Of a stretch of 64,000 nucleotides of DNA, positions 41,705-50,552 are shown piece after piece; the stretch's first letter is position 1, and each line of letters starts with the position of its first letter. The DNA is taken from the NCBI RefSeq assembly GCF_005144745.1, contig NZ_SWKK01000012.1, positions 62,001 to 126,000 on the forward strand. The letters are read 5' to 3'. The notes under the pieces are model-generated. The model was not told where the DNA came from. It searched no databases and was given only the letters and a program-made list of their open reading frames with translations. Position numbers and translations under genes: made by a program. Source of the stretch: Flavobacterium sp. ASW18X. Lineage in GTDB: Bacteria > Bacteroidota > Bacteroidia > Flavobacteriales > Flavobacteriaceae.

Positions 41705-44641
41705 TTAAAGGGTTTCACACTCAAACAATGGCTTCTTACGTTGAATAGGAGCTTGGGTTTTAGCACCGCTAGCTTTTTTATTCAGCATCATAGTAATAAG
41801 CTTAGCACGCTCAGCTTTTATCGCTTCTCTTTGTGCCTTGTCTTTTTCTATATCAAAATAAACGGCTCCTTCTATCAATGTTTTTTCAGCTTTGGCGTAT
41901 ACAGACATTGGGTAATCTGACCAAAGCACTAAATCTGCATCATTACCCTCTTTAATGCTACCCACGCGGTGGTCTATATGTAATAGTTTTGCTGGGTTTA
42001 GCGTCACAGTTTTCCACGCTTCTATCTCTGACATGCCACCATATTTCATAGTTTTAGCCGCCTCTTGATTTAGTCGTCTAGACATCTCTGCATCATCACT
42101 ATTGATAGCTACAGTAACCCCTTGGCTAGCCATAATTGCAGCATTGTAGGGAATAGCATCTTTTACCTCGTACTTATATGCCCACCAATCGCTAAATGTT
42201 GATGCGCCAACGCCGTGTTCTGCCATTTTATCTGCCACTTTATAGCCTTCTAAAATGTGCGTAAAAGTGTTTACTTTAAAACCGAATTTTTCGGCAACTT
42301 TCATCAGCATGTTAATCTCGCTCTGTACATAAGAGTGGCAACTAATAAAGCGTTCGCCATTGATGATTTCTGCAATTACTTCTAGTTCTTCATCTACACG
42401 GTAGGGCTGTCCACTTTTCTTTTTGGCATCGTATTCTTTTGCACGTTGAAAGTAATTCATAAACACTTGTTCAACACCCATTCTAGTCTGTGGAAAACGA
42501 GAATAACTATCCCAGTTGCTTTGCTTTACATTTTCTCCCAGTGCAAACTTGATGAATTTAGGCATATCTGGAAATAATAAATCATCTGCGCCTTTTCCCC
42601 ATTTTAGTTTAAGAATGGCAGACCTGCCTCCAATTGGGTTTGCGGAACCATGCAGCAATTGTATGGTGGTAACTCCGCCTGCTAGGTTACGATAAATGTT
42701 TACATCTTTAGGGTCTACCACATCTGCCATTTTAACTTCTGCAGAAGAGTTGTGGCCAGCCTCGTTGATAGATAATCCGGCAATATGGCTGTGTTCGTCA
42801 ATTACGCCAGCTGTAAGGTGTTTACCTGTAGCATCTATAACTTTAGCATTACCAGCACCTAAGTCAGTGCCAATCTTTGCTATTTTTCCATTTTTAACTA
42901 ATACGTCTGTGTTTTTTAGAATTGCTTCCCCAGTCCAAACCGTAGCGTTCTTAAATAGTATATTTTCCGCCTTTGGCAACTCTGTATTTCCTAAGCCTAT
43001 GTTGGGATAGGTCAATTGTACTAACTCTGGTGAACTTGCGGTTGCTTTTTCCTTTTCTTTCTGTTGAAAAGATTTTTCTTGTGCAGCAGTGAATTGTGTG
43101 GATGTACCGTTGGGCAAGATTAGTTTCCCAGCAATGTTTTTGCTAGTACCGTCTATTTTTGAGGTAGTGCGGTACAAATCGTTATCCTTAGAGAAGGAGA
43201 AGGTAAGCCAGTCTCCATCATAATTTATTTTTGAAGTAAGTTTAAGAGTATCTAGCTTTACTTCTAATTTAGGCTTACTTGCTTCACCAGAAATAGCTAA
43301 ATTAAAGGTTTTGCCTTGTGCCGTAAGAACATAATCGCCACGAATGTCTACTTGGTCCATAGCATTGATTACGTTTTTTTCTCCTTGTACCCAGTTTTCA
43401 TAGAGGGTAGTACTAGTTTCAAAAATATCACCAGAAGCAATTAAAAAATTAGCTTGCTTGCCCTTTTCTAAGGTCCCAATGGTACTAGATTTGCCAATAA
43501 TACTAGCAGGTACAGTAGTAAGAGCCTCTAAAGCTTTGGTTTTAGAAAGACCGTAGGTAATTGCTTTGTTAATATTACTTAGAAAATCCTTGGTCTTTAT
43601 GTCATTCAACGTAAAGGAAAAGATAACTCCATTTTCTGCTAATACTTTTGGATTAGACGGAGCTAAATTCCAATGGCGCATATCAGATAAGTTTACATAT
43701 TTTGCAGCGAATGGGTCCGTTACATCATAAGCCTCTGGAAAGTTTAAAGGTATAATTAAACGTGCATTAGTTTGCTTAACTTGGTCAATAAACTGATACT
43801 CATCTCCTCCTCCAAGTATAGTGTATTGAATTCCAAATTGGTCACCTACTTTATCTGCACGCATAATGTTACCGTTATCACCAGCCGCAAATATTTGTGG
43901 TAAGCCTTTGTTAGTTATTAAAGCTTCTATTGAGCGGTCTTTGGTAGCTACATTCCCTTTAGCATACCAGTCCATGTCATAATACAACTGTCTCATTAAA
44001 GCTGTTGCCCCCATAAGACTAGTTGGGTAAGATTGTCTGGAAGTTACACTTTTAGAAAAAGAAAAATATTGAGCGGATTCGTCTTCTAAGATACGGTCTG
44101 CATCATTGCCGTCCGAGTTTAAAGCTACCAAGACACCTGTACCTCTGGCAATGCCATCTTGCACGTGTGCATTCACAACACCAAAACCAACTTTGCGTAA
44201 TTCTTCTGCTTTTTTATCATCAAACTTAAACTTTTCAATAGCTGCCATTTCTGGCATAATGTGGTCGTTCCAATAAAATCCTTCTCTGGACGGTCCGTAT
44301 TGCGAGGCTCTGCCGCTACCTGAGGCACGTTTAGGTTTTTCTATTCCAAAATCCGAGTACACATCTATAAAAGACGGGTATATACTCTTACCTGCAACAT
44401 CTGTTACAATGGTGTTTTTAGGAATACTTACTGTTGTGCCAACACTGACAACTTTGCCATTTTGGATTAATAAAGTGGCGTTTTCTAAAACCTGTGTTGG
44501 TGTTACGTAAATTTTAGCATTGGTAAATGCCCTGTAGTTGTTGTTCTTTGCTTTTACGCCTGTATTATTAGGAAAGTAATCTTGCGCAAACAAAGAAACA
44601 CTGCACCAGAATACTGCTAGTGCTAGGAGTCTCATTTTCAT
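41705..44641 (-). CDS. Large secreted two-lobed amidohydrolase
   Basis: Protein of 978 residues with a signal peptide (MRLLALAVFWCSVSLFAQ). It consists of two amidohydrolase-like lobes. The N-terminal lobe (about 30-430) lacks the HxH (FIDVYSDFG instead). The C-terminal lobe (about 560-950) keeps it at His617-x-His619 (IDEHSHIAG) and also has candidate ligands in SCHSY, FTHILEGYK and INSDDAEM, so it is probably the catalytic one. Likely a cyclic amidohydrolase or dipeptidase acting in the periplasm; the substrate is unknown. It forms a two-gene operon with the degenerate paralogue downstream. Confidence 0.87.
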   Translation of the reverse strand: MKMRLLALAVFWCSVSLFAQDYFPNNTGVKAKNNNYRAFTNAKIYVTPTQVLENATLLIQNGKVVSVGTTVSIPKNTIVTDVAGKSIYPSFIDVYSDFGIEKPKRASGSGRASQYGPSREGFYWNDHIMPEMAAIEKFKFDDKKAEELRKVGFGVVNAHVQDGIARGTGVLVALNSDGNDADRILEDESAQYFSFSKSVTSRQSYPTSLMGATALMRQLYYDMDWYAKGNVATKDRSIEALITNKGLPQIFAAGDNGNIMRADKVGDQFGIQYTILGGGDEYQFIDQVKQTNARLIIPLNFPEAYDVTDPFAAKYVNLSDMRHWNLAPSNPKVLAENGVIFSFTLNDIKTKDFLSNINKAITYGLSKTKALEALTTVPASIIGKSSTIGTLEKGKQANFLIASGDIFETSTTLYENWVQGEKNVINAMDQVDIRGDYVLTAQGKTFNLAISGEASKPKLEVKLDTLKLTSKINYDGDWLTFSFSKDNDLYRTTSKIDGTSKNIAGKLILPNGTSTQFTAAQEKSFQQKEKEKATASSPELVQLTYPNIGLGNTELPKAENILFKNATVWTGEAILKNTDVLVKNGKIAKIGTDLGAGNAKVIDATGKHLTAGVIDEHSHIAGLSINEAGHNSSAEVKMADVVDPKDVNIYRNLAGGVTTIQLLHGSANPIGGRSAILKLKWGKGADDLLFPDMPKFIKFALGENVKQSNWDSYSRFPQTRMGVEQVFMNYFQRAKEYDAKKKSGQPYRVDEELEVIAEIINGERFISCHSYVQSEINMLMKVAEKFGFKVNTFTHILEGYKVADKMAEHGVGASTFSDWWAYKYEVKDAIPYNAAIMASQGVTVAINSDDAEMSRRLNQEAAKTMKYGGMSEIEAWKTVTLNPAKLLHIDHRVGSIKEGNDADLVLWSDYPMSVYAKAEKTLIEGAVYFDIEKDKAQREAIKAERAKLITMMLNKKASGAKTQAPIQRKKPLFECETL

Positions 44642-44708
44642 TAGTGGAATTTATTTGAATTAGTCCCTTTAAAGGTAAACTAACACAAATAACTGTGCAA
44701 AAAGCACA

Positions 44709-45776
44709 CTAAAATCCTTTAGCTTTATGATAATTAATCAATAACCCCACCACTTTATTATAACTATGAATACCATCTGCCTGTTTATTTGCTTTTAAGA
44801 AACTATTAAATAAGGCTTTGAAAACAGGTTCCGTGATGTTTTCGTAACCATCCCAAAAACTTCTAAGTTCTGCGTAATTCTTTTTTACACCTGGATTTAA
44901 AGTTGCCCATAAACGATTAAAATCAGATTCGCTTTTTGCACGTAGGTCAGACAAGCAGTAGGCTAGTGCATGGGAATATGCGGCATATTTAAAATACGGG
45001 TCCTTGTTATTAGCAGTCACTAAAAAACCAATAAAATTGGTAGCAGATTCAGAAGAATAACCAATTTGATGCCCCGCTTCATGTCCGCTGATGGTTGGGA
45101 ATCTAAGAATTGGAATTTTACCGTTTACTTGAGCTTCATTAGTAAATGGATTTAGATAACCACCATAACCCATGTAAGTTAGTGGCAGGCTATATAATGA
45201 TGTTTTGAGACTTTTAGGTTGATATTTAAATTCTGGATAGATTACAGATAACGATTTATAACCCGCTGTGGTTTTTTTGAAAACTTCTTTTTGGCTGTAA
45301 GGGATAAAAACAGCTTGAGCGGTGTCTTTTGTTATGTTAAATTGAAGTGTATTGGTTTTTTCTATCAAATAGGTATTAAATTCTACCAATTCTTCTAAAG
45401 TGTAGTTCCTTTCTATCTCTAATTTCTCTTCAATAGGTAGCCTATGGTAATTTAACCCCCAAAATAAGTGAAATATAAAATAACCAATAGATAACGAAAC
45501 ACCGGTATCAGTAAAAAAATGCAATGGAGCCTTCCATACGTTTTTGCCTTTTAAAAAGAGGTAACGTAGTAAAGAAAAAGCTAGAAGGGTGTAAAAAATG
45601 TCGCCTACAGAAAAGGGAATCCAACCAGTTAATACGCGTAAAAATGTGCTTATCCAAAGATATATACCTTCGGAATAATAGGTTTCTACAAAATTAGGGT
45701 AGTGACTAAGCAAACGTACTAGCACAATTTGTGGTAGTAGGGATAACGCTATAATCCGTTTTGTTTTTGTATTCAT
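44709..45776 (-). CDS. DUF3810 membrane protein with HExxH motif
   Basis: Protein of 355 residues with three N-terminal membrane helices and a soluble domain. The soluble part contains SGHEAGHQIGYSSESATNF, a zincin-like HExxH with a downstream Glu, so DUF3810 may be a metalloprotease; activity is not established. It is upstream of the amidohydrolase operon (67-base gap) and has no evident -7 box. Confidence 0.85.
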   Translation of the reverse strand: MNTKTKRIIALSLLPQIVLVRLLSHYPNFVETYYSEGIYLWISTFLRVLTGWIPFSVGDIFYTLLAFSLLRYLFLKGKNVWKAPLHFFTDTGVSLSIGYFIFHLFWGLNYHRLPIEEKLEIERNYTLEELVEFNTYLIEKTNTLQFNITKDTAQAVFIPYSQKEVFKKTTAGYKSLSVIYPEFKYQPKSLKTSLYSLPLTYMGYGGYLNPFTNEAQVNGKIPILRFPTISGHEAGHQIGYSSESATNFIGFLVTANNKDPYFKYAAYSHALAYCLSDLRAKSESDFNRLWATLNPGVKKNYAELRSFWDGYENITEPVFKALFNSFLKANKQADGIHSYNKVVGLLINYHKAKGF

Positions 45777-45820
45777 TAATACTAACGAAGCTACAACAAC
45801 TAGTGCATTCTTCCAATTTG

Positions 45821-46411
45821 TTATTCTATAAAGACCGAAGAAACTTTGCCATTAAAATTACCCTCTTTTCTGCTATGCAAATTTAGAATTAGGCCAAAGG
45901 TTTGGTCTCTATGTGCTTGTAGACTGATTGCTCCATTACGCAATTTGATTTTTCTCCCATTTAGCCGTACCTCAATAATTCTGTTACTTAGGTTGTAGTT
46001 ATGATGCATATTGTCATCATCATAATCATCATCGTCTAATTTGTAATAATTAAAATTAGGGTTGTGTCTGTTGTATTCTTTTAGATAGATTTCCATTTGG
46101 TTGCCATCGTCCAAGAATAAAGAAATAAATATCTCGCCGTGACTCTCTATATTCGCTAAAGCGTCTTCTACATAAAAGGAATATACAGAACCATAATTTT
46201 GATGCGTAATTTTTCCTAAATTATGATGATTGCATTGAATAGTGCAGCGGTGCGGTGCGGGTTGTCTTCTTGGGGGAGCAGGTCTTCTACGGTTAATTAC
46301 AACTACTTCTGGAAGGTCTATTCCAATTTCAATATGGCCACCAATATGGACCTGCGCGTTGGTTGGGATGCAACTAAGTAATACAACTAGAATTGTTAAT
46401 CTGGTAAGCAT
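45821..46411 (-). CDS. His/Asp-rich secreted hypothetical protein
   Basis: Protein of about 196 residues with a signal peptide (TRLTILVVLLSCIPTNAQ). A basic, proline-rich stretch (RRRPAPPRRQPAPHR) is followed by a His pair and later an acidic cluster (DDDDYDDDN) next to HHNYN. The His and Asp clusters suggest metal binding, and the rest alternates short beta strands. I do not recognise the family. ATGs occur at 46417 and 46411; the second is used here and both leave the same signal. A 9-bp hairpin lies immediately upstream. Confidence 0.6.
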   Translation of the reverse strand: MLTRLTILVVLLSCIPTNAQVHIGGHIEIGIDLPEVVVINRRRPAPPRRQPAPHRCTIQCNHHNLGKITHQNYGSVYSFYVEDALANIESHGEIFISLFLDDGNQMEIYLKEYNRHNPNFNYYKLDDDDYDDDNMHHNYNLSNRIIEVRLNGRKIKLRNGAISLQAHRDQTFGLILNLHSRKEGNFNGKVSSVFIE

Positions 46412-46420
46412 TTTCATTTA

Positions 46421-46445
46421 CTTGATTTTACAAGTGAAAATCAAG
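46421..46445. repeat. 9-bp inverted repeat upstream of the 46411 gene
   Basis: CTTGATTTT (46421-46429) and AAAATCAAG (46437-46445) with a 7-base spacer, 3-9 bases before the candidate ATGs. It could be an operator or a start-site hairpin. Confidence 0.35.
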
Positions 46446-46460
46446 CATTATGCCAAAAAC

Positions 46461-46488
46461 AAAAAGCCCTAACCATTTGGTTAGGGCT
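46461..46488 (-). terminator. Terminator after the cyclophilin-FKBP gene
   Basis: 10-bp stem AGCCCTAACC / GGTTAGGGCT with a 4-base loop. On the minus strand it is followed by TTTTTGTTTTT. Confidence 0.85.
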
Positions 46489-46509
46489 AGATAGTATATA
46501 AAAAATATG

Positions 46510-47616
46510 TTATTCAGCTATACCGGTAATTTCTAAATCGAAAACCAAAGTAGAGCCGCCTGGTATTGGGCCATAATCGTTGTCTCCGTATCCTAAATGT
46601 GGTGGTATAAAAAGGCGAACTTTATCACCCACTTTCATAGTTTGCAAACCTTCTCTAAATCCAGGAATTAATTTAGCCTCAGGACCGTATACCATAGGGA
46701 ATGGACGGTAACCCCCTTGGTCTCTACGCCCAGGGTTAAGCTGTCCGTACTTTGCAGCAACTTCTTCTATATTACTATCAAATAAATTACCGTCTGTAAA
46801 ATAACCCGCATAGTTAACCAAAACTTGTTGCCCCATTTGTGGTTGCTGTCCATTGGCATCATTTAATTTTAATACTTTTAGGCCGCTTTCTAGTGTTTCT
46901 GCTTTTTCTAACTGCTCTGCAATTTCAAAAGCAAAATCCTCTTTCATCTTTTTCATGGCTGCAATAACTTCTTCTTCTTCTTTAAAGTAGTCTTGCATTA
47001 CTTTAATTGCATCAAACTTTTTAGCGTCTTTACCATTACGAATAATTTCTACTTTATTCATAGTAACTGGCTCAACAGGCTTGTCTCCGCTTCCTGTTTT
47101 TACTGCAGCAATAGAATCTACCACTTCTATACCCTTCACTACTTCACCAAAAACGGTATGTTTACCATTTAACCAAGGAGTTTCTTTATGGGTGATAAAA
47201 AATTGACTGCCATTGGTTTTAGGTCCAGAATTGGCCATGGAAAGAATTCCTTTCTTGTTATGCTGTAATGTATCTACAAATTCGTCCTTAAACTTATAAC
47301 CTGGGCTACCAGAGCCAGTACCTGTTGGGTCACCCCCTTGAGACATAAAGTCTTTTATAATTCTATGAAAAGTAAGCCCATCATAATATTTTTTGTCTTT
47401 AAATTCTTCAGAAACAAATGGATTATTCCCTTCTGCAAGAGATACAAAATTCGCCACCGTTACAGGGGTTGCTTCTTTATGTAATTTTACTACAATGTCT
47501 CCCTTATTGGTTTGGATATCTGCATAAATACCATCGCCCAAATCTGCATATTTTCCAGATTTACATGCGGTCATTAAAAGTAAGAGGGTGCTTATCCCAA
47601 GCAATAATTTTCTCAT
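46510..47616 (-). CDS. Cyclophilin-FKBP fusion lipoprotein (peptidyl-prolyl isomerase)
   Basis: Two-domain folding catalyst of 368 residues. A lipoprotein signal (lipid Cys18 in LMTAC) precedes a cyclophilin domain (about 27-200, with FHRIIKDFMSQGGDPTGTG, MANSGPKTNGSQFFITH and LNGKHTVFGEV), a charged helical linker (about 205-250) and an FKBP domain (about 258-368, with VNYAGYFTDG, FDSNIEE and FIPPHLGYG). Both domains look catalytically complete. Dual-family immunophilins are uncommon in bacteria. Its ATG overlaps the gldI stop (TGATG), so the two are coupled; both act in the periplasm. Confidence 0.92.
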   Translation of the reverse strand: MRKLLLGISTLLLLMTACKSGKYADLGDGIYADIQTNKGDIVVKLHKEATPVTVANFVSLAEGNNPFVSEEFKDKKYYDGLTFHRIIKDFMSQGGDPTGTGSGSPGYKFKDEFVDTLQHNKKGILSMANSGPKTNGSQFFITHKETPWLNGKHTVFGEVVKGIEVVDSIAAVKTGSGDKPVEPVTMNKVEIIRNGKDAKKFDAIKVMQDYFKEEEEVIAAMKKMKEDFAFEIAEQLEKAETLESGLKVLKLNDANGQQPQMGQQVLVNYAGYFTDGNLFDSNIEEVAAKYGQLNPGRRDQGGYRPFPMVYGPEAKLIPGFREGLQTMKVGDKVRLFIPPHLGYGDNDYGPIPGGSTLVFDLEITGIAE

Positions 47617-48173
47617 CAAGGTCTATTTAAATTAGTACTGTCTTTTTTTATTTCGATTAGTGTAATGCTCGATTTTACAGGCATGTTAGGTCCTATTTTA
47701 TCGTTATCTCCCTTATAGCCGTAGGCTTGGCTAGACGGAAATAAAAAGGTGGCTTGTTCTCCTTCTCTTAATAGTTTTACGGCATTACGAAGCCCTGGAA
47801 ATAATTGGGATTTATCTACGGCATGTTGTACCAAGCCGATATCTTTTCTTTTGTAAATGGTATCTCCTGTAAAACTCATGATATTGTAGGTAAGAAAAAC
47901 TACATCATCGGTTTGTGGTGTGTAAGCCAAACTATCTTTCTGGGTTTCATAAAAATACCAAAAACCACTAGTGCTGGTTTCGTATTCATTTAGGGTATCT
48001 TTCTGTATTATCTCCTTAATCGCAGTTTCTTCTGCGGCTAATAGGCGTTTGCTTCGCTCTGCGGATTCTCTAATAAAACTTGTGCTTTTTTGTTGCACAG
48101 GTTTTCTAGGTTCTGGCTCGCCACAGCTTAATAGAACTACACCTGCAAGAATACTTAAAATACTATTTTTCAT
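47616..48173 (-). CDS. gldI: Gliding motility-associated FKBP-type isomerase GldI
   Basis: Lipoprotein of 185 residues (signal MKNSILSILAGVVLLSC, lipid Cys17). An N-terminal helical segment (about 35-65) is followed by an FKBP domain (about 85-180, with VFLTYNIMSFTGDTIYK, LFPGLRNAVKLLREGEQATF and PSSQAYGYKG). GldI is needed for gliding and T9SS function in Flavobacterium. It probably folds gliding/T9SS envelope proteins. It shares an ATGA overlap with the upstream NrnA-type gene and TGATG with the downstream fusion isomerase. Confidence 0.9.
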   Translation of the reverse strand: MKNSILSILAGVVLLSCGEPEPRKPVQQKSTSFIRESAERSKRLLAAEETAIKEIIQKDTLNEYETSTSGFWYFYETQKDSLAYTPQTDDVVFLTYNIMSFTGDTIYKRKDIGLVQHAVDKSQLFPGLRNAVKLLREGEQATFLFPSSQAYGYKGDNDKIGPNMPVKSSITLIEIKKDSTNLNRP

Positions 48174-49189
48174 GCGTGTAATGCTGTTTTGTAAGCTTCT
48201 AAAAGCTTTTTAAATTTAGTCACCGTTGCTTCCATTGAGTCATCACTTCTACCTCCTGCTGCATTATCATGACCGCCACCGTTAAAATGTTTTCTAGCGA
48301 ATTGATTTACAGAAAAATCACCCACAGATCGAAACGAAATTTTAATAATGCCTTCCTCTTTATTTTCAATAAAAATCACCGCAAATATAATCCCTTCTAA
48401 GGTAAGCCCGTAATTAACAAACCCTTCGGTATCTCCCTTGGTGTAATTATGCTTATCCAATTCTTCTTGGGTCATGGTAATAAATGCAGTGCGATACTCT
48501 TGCAGAATTACCAAATTATTTAGTGCTGTACCCAAAAGATGTAGACGGGAAGGAGAATTATTATCAAATATATTCTGATTAATGGTAGTTCCCTCTGCTC
48601 CTTGGTCTAGTAAAGAGGCAATTACTCTATGTGTTCTACTGGTTGTAGACCTGTATTTAAAAGAGCCTGTATCTGTTAAAATACCAGTGTACAAGCTGGT
48701 AGCCATTTCTGGACTAATTAATGCTACCGCATTAAATGCTTCAACAACGTTGTAAACCATTTCGCAAGTAGAACTCATGCTGGTATCAGAATAGGTTATA
48801 TCAGCGTAATCTGCGGGTTGTTGGTGGTGGTCTATCATCACAAATTTAGCCTTGGCGTTTGTTAGCAAGGCTTCCATCTGTTGTCCAGTCCTAGAAAAAT
48901 GATTAAAGTCTAAAGTAAATATAAGGTCGGCATTCTCAATTAAACTCTTGCAATGCGCTTGTTGATATTCGAAAATTAGGATGTCTTTGCTGCCAGGAAT
49001 CCATTTTAAAAACTTTGGAAAATCGTTTGGCACAATTATTTGAGCATCATGCCCTTGAGATGCTAAAAAACGCTGTAAACCTAAAGTAGAGCCAATAGCG
49101 TCCCCGTCTGGATTCTTATGAGGTACAATTATGATGTTTTTAGCCTTAGCTAGCAATGCTTTTAACTGCTTTACCTGTGTTGTATTCAT
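48170..49189 (-). CDS. nrnA: DHH family phosphoesterase (NrnA-type oligoribonuclease/PAP phosphatase)
   Basis: Cytoplasmic enzyme of 339 residues that degrades very short RNAs and/or removes the 3'-phosphate of pAp. The DHH domain motifs are HKNPDGDAIGS (Asp28, Asp30), LDFNHF (about 94), IDHH (119-122) and LTDTG (171-175). The DHHA1 domain carries GGGH (in FNGGGHDNAAGG). A -7 box ends five bases before the ATG, predicting a leaderless transcript. Coupled to gldI by a 4-base overlap. Confidence 0.88.
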   Translation of the reverse strand: MNTTQVKQLKALLAKAKNIIIVPHKNPDGDAIGSTLGLQRFLASQGHDAQIIVPNDFPKFLKWIPGSKDILIFEYQQAHCKSLIENADLIFTLDFNHFSRTGQQMEALLTNAKAKFVMIDHHQQPADYADITYSDTSMSSTCEMVYNVVEAFNAVALISPEMATSLYTGILTDTGSFKYRSTTSRTHRVIASLLDQGAEGTTINQNIFDNNSPSRLHLLGTALNNLVILQEYRTAFITMTQEELDKHNYTKGDTEGFVNYGLTLEGIIFAVIFIENKEEGIIKISFRSVGDFSVNQFARKHFNGGGHDNAAGGRSDDSMEATVTKFKKLLEAYKTALHA

Positions 49190-49194
49190 GAGCC

Positions 49195-49202
49195 CAAATA
49201 TA
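49195..49202 (-). promoter_or_regulatory. -7 promoter box directly before the nrnA-type gene
   Basis: Reads TATATTTG on the minus strand (exact TAnnTTTG), 5 bases before the ATG at 49189. Confidence 0.45.
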
Positions 49203-49291
49203 GTATTATAATAGCGTATTGCCGTTTTAAATTAGGCGTATAAAAAAGATATGTAATGCGTATTGGTAATCTTTAATTAAAGTAGATACTC

Positions 49292-49321
49292 TTGTGACTT
49301 TTATGAAAAGGCGTACTTTTG
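49292..49321 (+). promoter_or_regulatory. Promoter of ndk
   Basis: TTG at 49292-49294 and TACTTTTG at 49314-49321 (exact TAnnTTTG) are 19 bases apart, both parts of the Bacteroidetes promoter. The start site would be near 49326, leaving a leader of about 14 bases. Confidence 0.65.
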
Positions 49322-49339
49322 CGCAAAATTTCTAAAAAA

Positions 49340-49759
49340 ATGACAGGTAATAGAACATTCACCATGATTAAGCCAGATGCTGTTGAAAACGGACACATAG
49401 GCGGTATTTTGGATAAAATCAGCGGTGCTGGTTTTAAAATCGTAGCAATGAAGTACACCCATTTAAGCAAAAGGGATGCAGAGGCTTTTTACGCTGTACA
49501 CAATGAACGTCCATTTTTTGGTGAGTTGGTAGAATTTATGACCCGTGGTCCTATAGTAGCCGCTGTGCTAGAAAAAGATAATGCTGTGGAAGATTTTAGA
49601 GCTTTAATAGGAGCAACAAATCCGGCAGAGGCTGCAGAAGGTACAATCAGAAAATTATATGCTACTAGCTTAGGTGAAAATGCGGTACACGGTTCTGATA
49701 GTGATGAAAATGCTGCTATAGAAAGTGCTTTCCACTTTTCTGGTAGAGAAATTTTCTAA
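49340..49759 (+). CDS. ndk: Nucleoside diphosphate kinase
   Basis: Exchanges the gamma-phosphate between NTPs and NDPs through a phosphohistidine. The active-site His is in [23 protein letters not shown] opens the protein and [10 protein letters not shown] follows. At 139 residues it is a standard NDK. The ATG at 49340 was chosen; an upstream TTG at 49319 overlaps the -7 box and cannot be on the mRNA. It converges on the DUF721 gene with a shared terminator. Confidence 0.95.
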   Translation: MTGNRTFTMIKPDAVENGHIGGILDKISGAGFKIVAMKYTHLSKRDAEAFYAVHNERPFFGELVEFMTRGPIVAAVLEKDNAVEDFRALIGATNPAEAAEGTIRKLYATSLGENAVHGSDSDENAAIESAFHFSGREIF

Positions 49760-49802
49760 GTAAAAAGATTTGCTAAGCCGTATAATACGGTTCGTTATAC
49801 AA

Positions 49803-49830
49803 GAAAAGCCACCTGTGAGGGTGGCTTTTC
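49803..49830. terminator. Bidirectional terminator between ndk and the DUF721 gene
   Basis: 11-bp stem GAAAAGCCACC / GGTGGCTTTTC with a 6-base loop, between converging genes, with T-runs on both strands. Confidence 0.82.
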
Positions 49831-49832
49831 TA

Positions 49833-50129
49833 TTAGCGTAATACTATTTTTTTTACGAGTTCTGAACCCAACTCTTCATTAATCATGGCAATTATCTTTT
49901 GTTTACCCATGCTCAATTCTTGGCGTAAAACAGAAGAGGTTAAGGATACGTATAGCGTTTCGTTTTTTAATTCTACTTGCTGGGTGTAGGTGTTAATTCC
50001 TGGCCCCATGAGATTGGTCCAAGCTTCTCGCGCATTTACCTTATTTATCCCTTTTTCTAGATTATTTTCCTTGATAAACGCTTTTAATACATCTCCTAAA
50101 TGCTGTTGTTCGTTGTGTCTTTTAGCCAT
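49833..50129 (-). CDS. DUF721 protein (DciA-like)
   Basis: Small basic protein of 98 residues. It shows the DUF721 pattern: N-terminal helix LGDVLKAFIKENNL, AREAWTNLMGPGI, and a C-terminal KH-like part with LYVSLTSSVLRQEL and MINEELG. DciA, a DUF721 protein, loads the DnaB helicase in bacteria lacking DnaC; its place downstream of recF fits a replication role, although this short form may not be a full DciA. Its ATG overlaps the stop of the upstream lipoprotein (TAATG). Confidence 0.82.
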   Translation of the reverse strand: MAKRHNEQQHLGDVLKAFIKENNLEKGINKVNAREAWTNLMGPGINTYTQQVELKNETLYVSLTSSVLRQELSMGKQKIIAMINEELGSELVKKIVLR

Positions 50130-50551
50130 TAGGGTATAATATTTATAGGTTCGTATCTTTTGTAGGTATAGGTAATACCTTCCTTATCCTTGATGGAAAA
50201 ATTAAGAGAGTCCAGTTGCTTTAATTGCTCGGTCCATTGGTTTAATCCATTTTTATATTGCAGCAAAAATTCATCGTCTTTTTTTAGAATGCTAAAAGGC
50301 TCAACATCCTTAGTGCTAGTATACGTCCCATCTAATTTTGGTTGTACTTTGCTTTTAATTCCTTTAAATTGATTTAATTGAATAAAATCTATAGTGGTAT
50401 TTACAGTGTATTCTTTTTTAGTGCCATCGGCAAATTCTACCGTAGTAATTTCCCAATATCCGTTGAGTAAATGTAAGTCTGTCTCAGCGATAGATTTATC
50501 TGTACAACTTAAAATACCCAATAATAGGCCAATAACTATCCAGTACTTCAT
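50129..50551 (-). CDS. Lipocalin-like hypothetical lipoprotein
   Basis: Lipoprotein of 140 residues (MKYWIVIGLLLGILSC, lipid Cys16). The mature part begins LLNGYWEITTVEFADG, the usual opening of lipocalin-like domains, and continues as an antiparallel beta sequence ending TYTYKRYEP. Ligand and role unknown. It sits between recF (1 base upstream) and the DUF721 gene, an arrangement that recurs in flavobacteria, though no functional link is clear. Confidence 0.75.
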   Translation of the reverse strand: MKYWIVIGLLLGILSCTDKSIAETDLHLLNGYWEITTVEFADGTKKEYTVNTTIDFIQLNQFKGIKSKVQPKLDGTYTSTKDVEPFSILKKDDEFLLQYKNGLNQWTEQLKQLDSLNFSIKDKEGITYTYKRYEPINIIP

Positions 50552-50552
50552 A

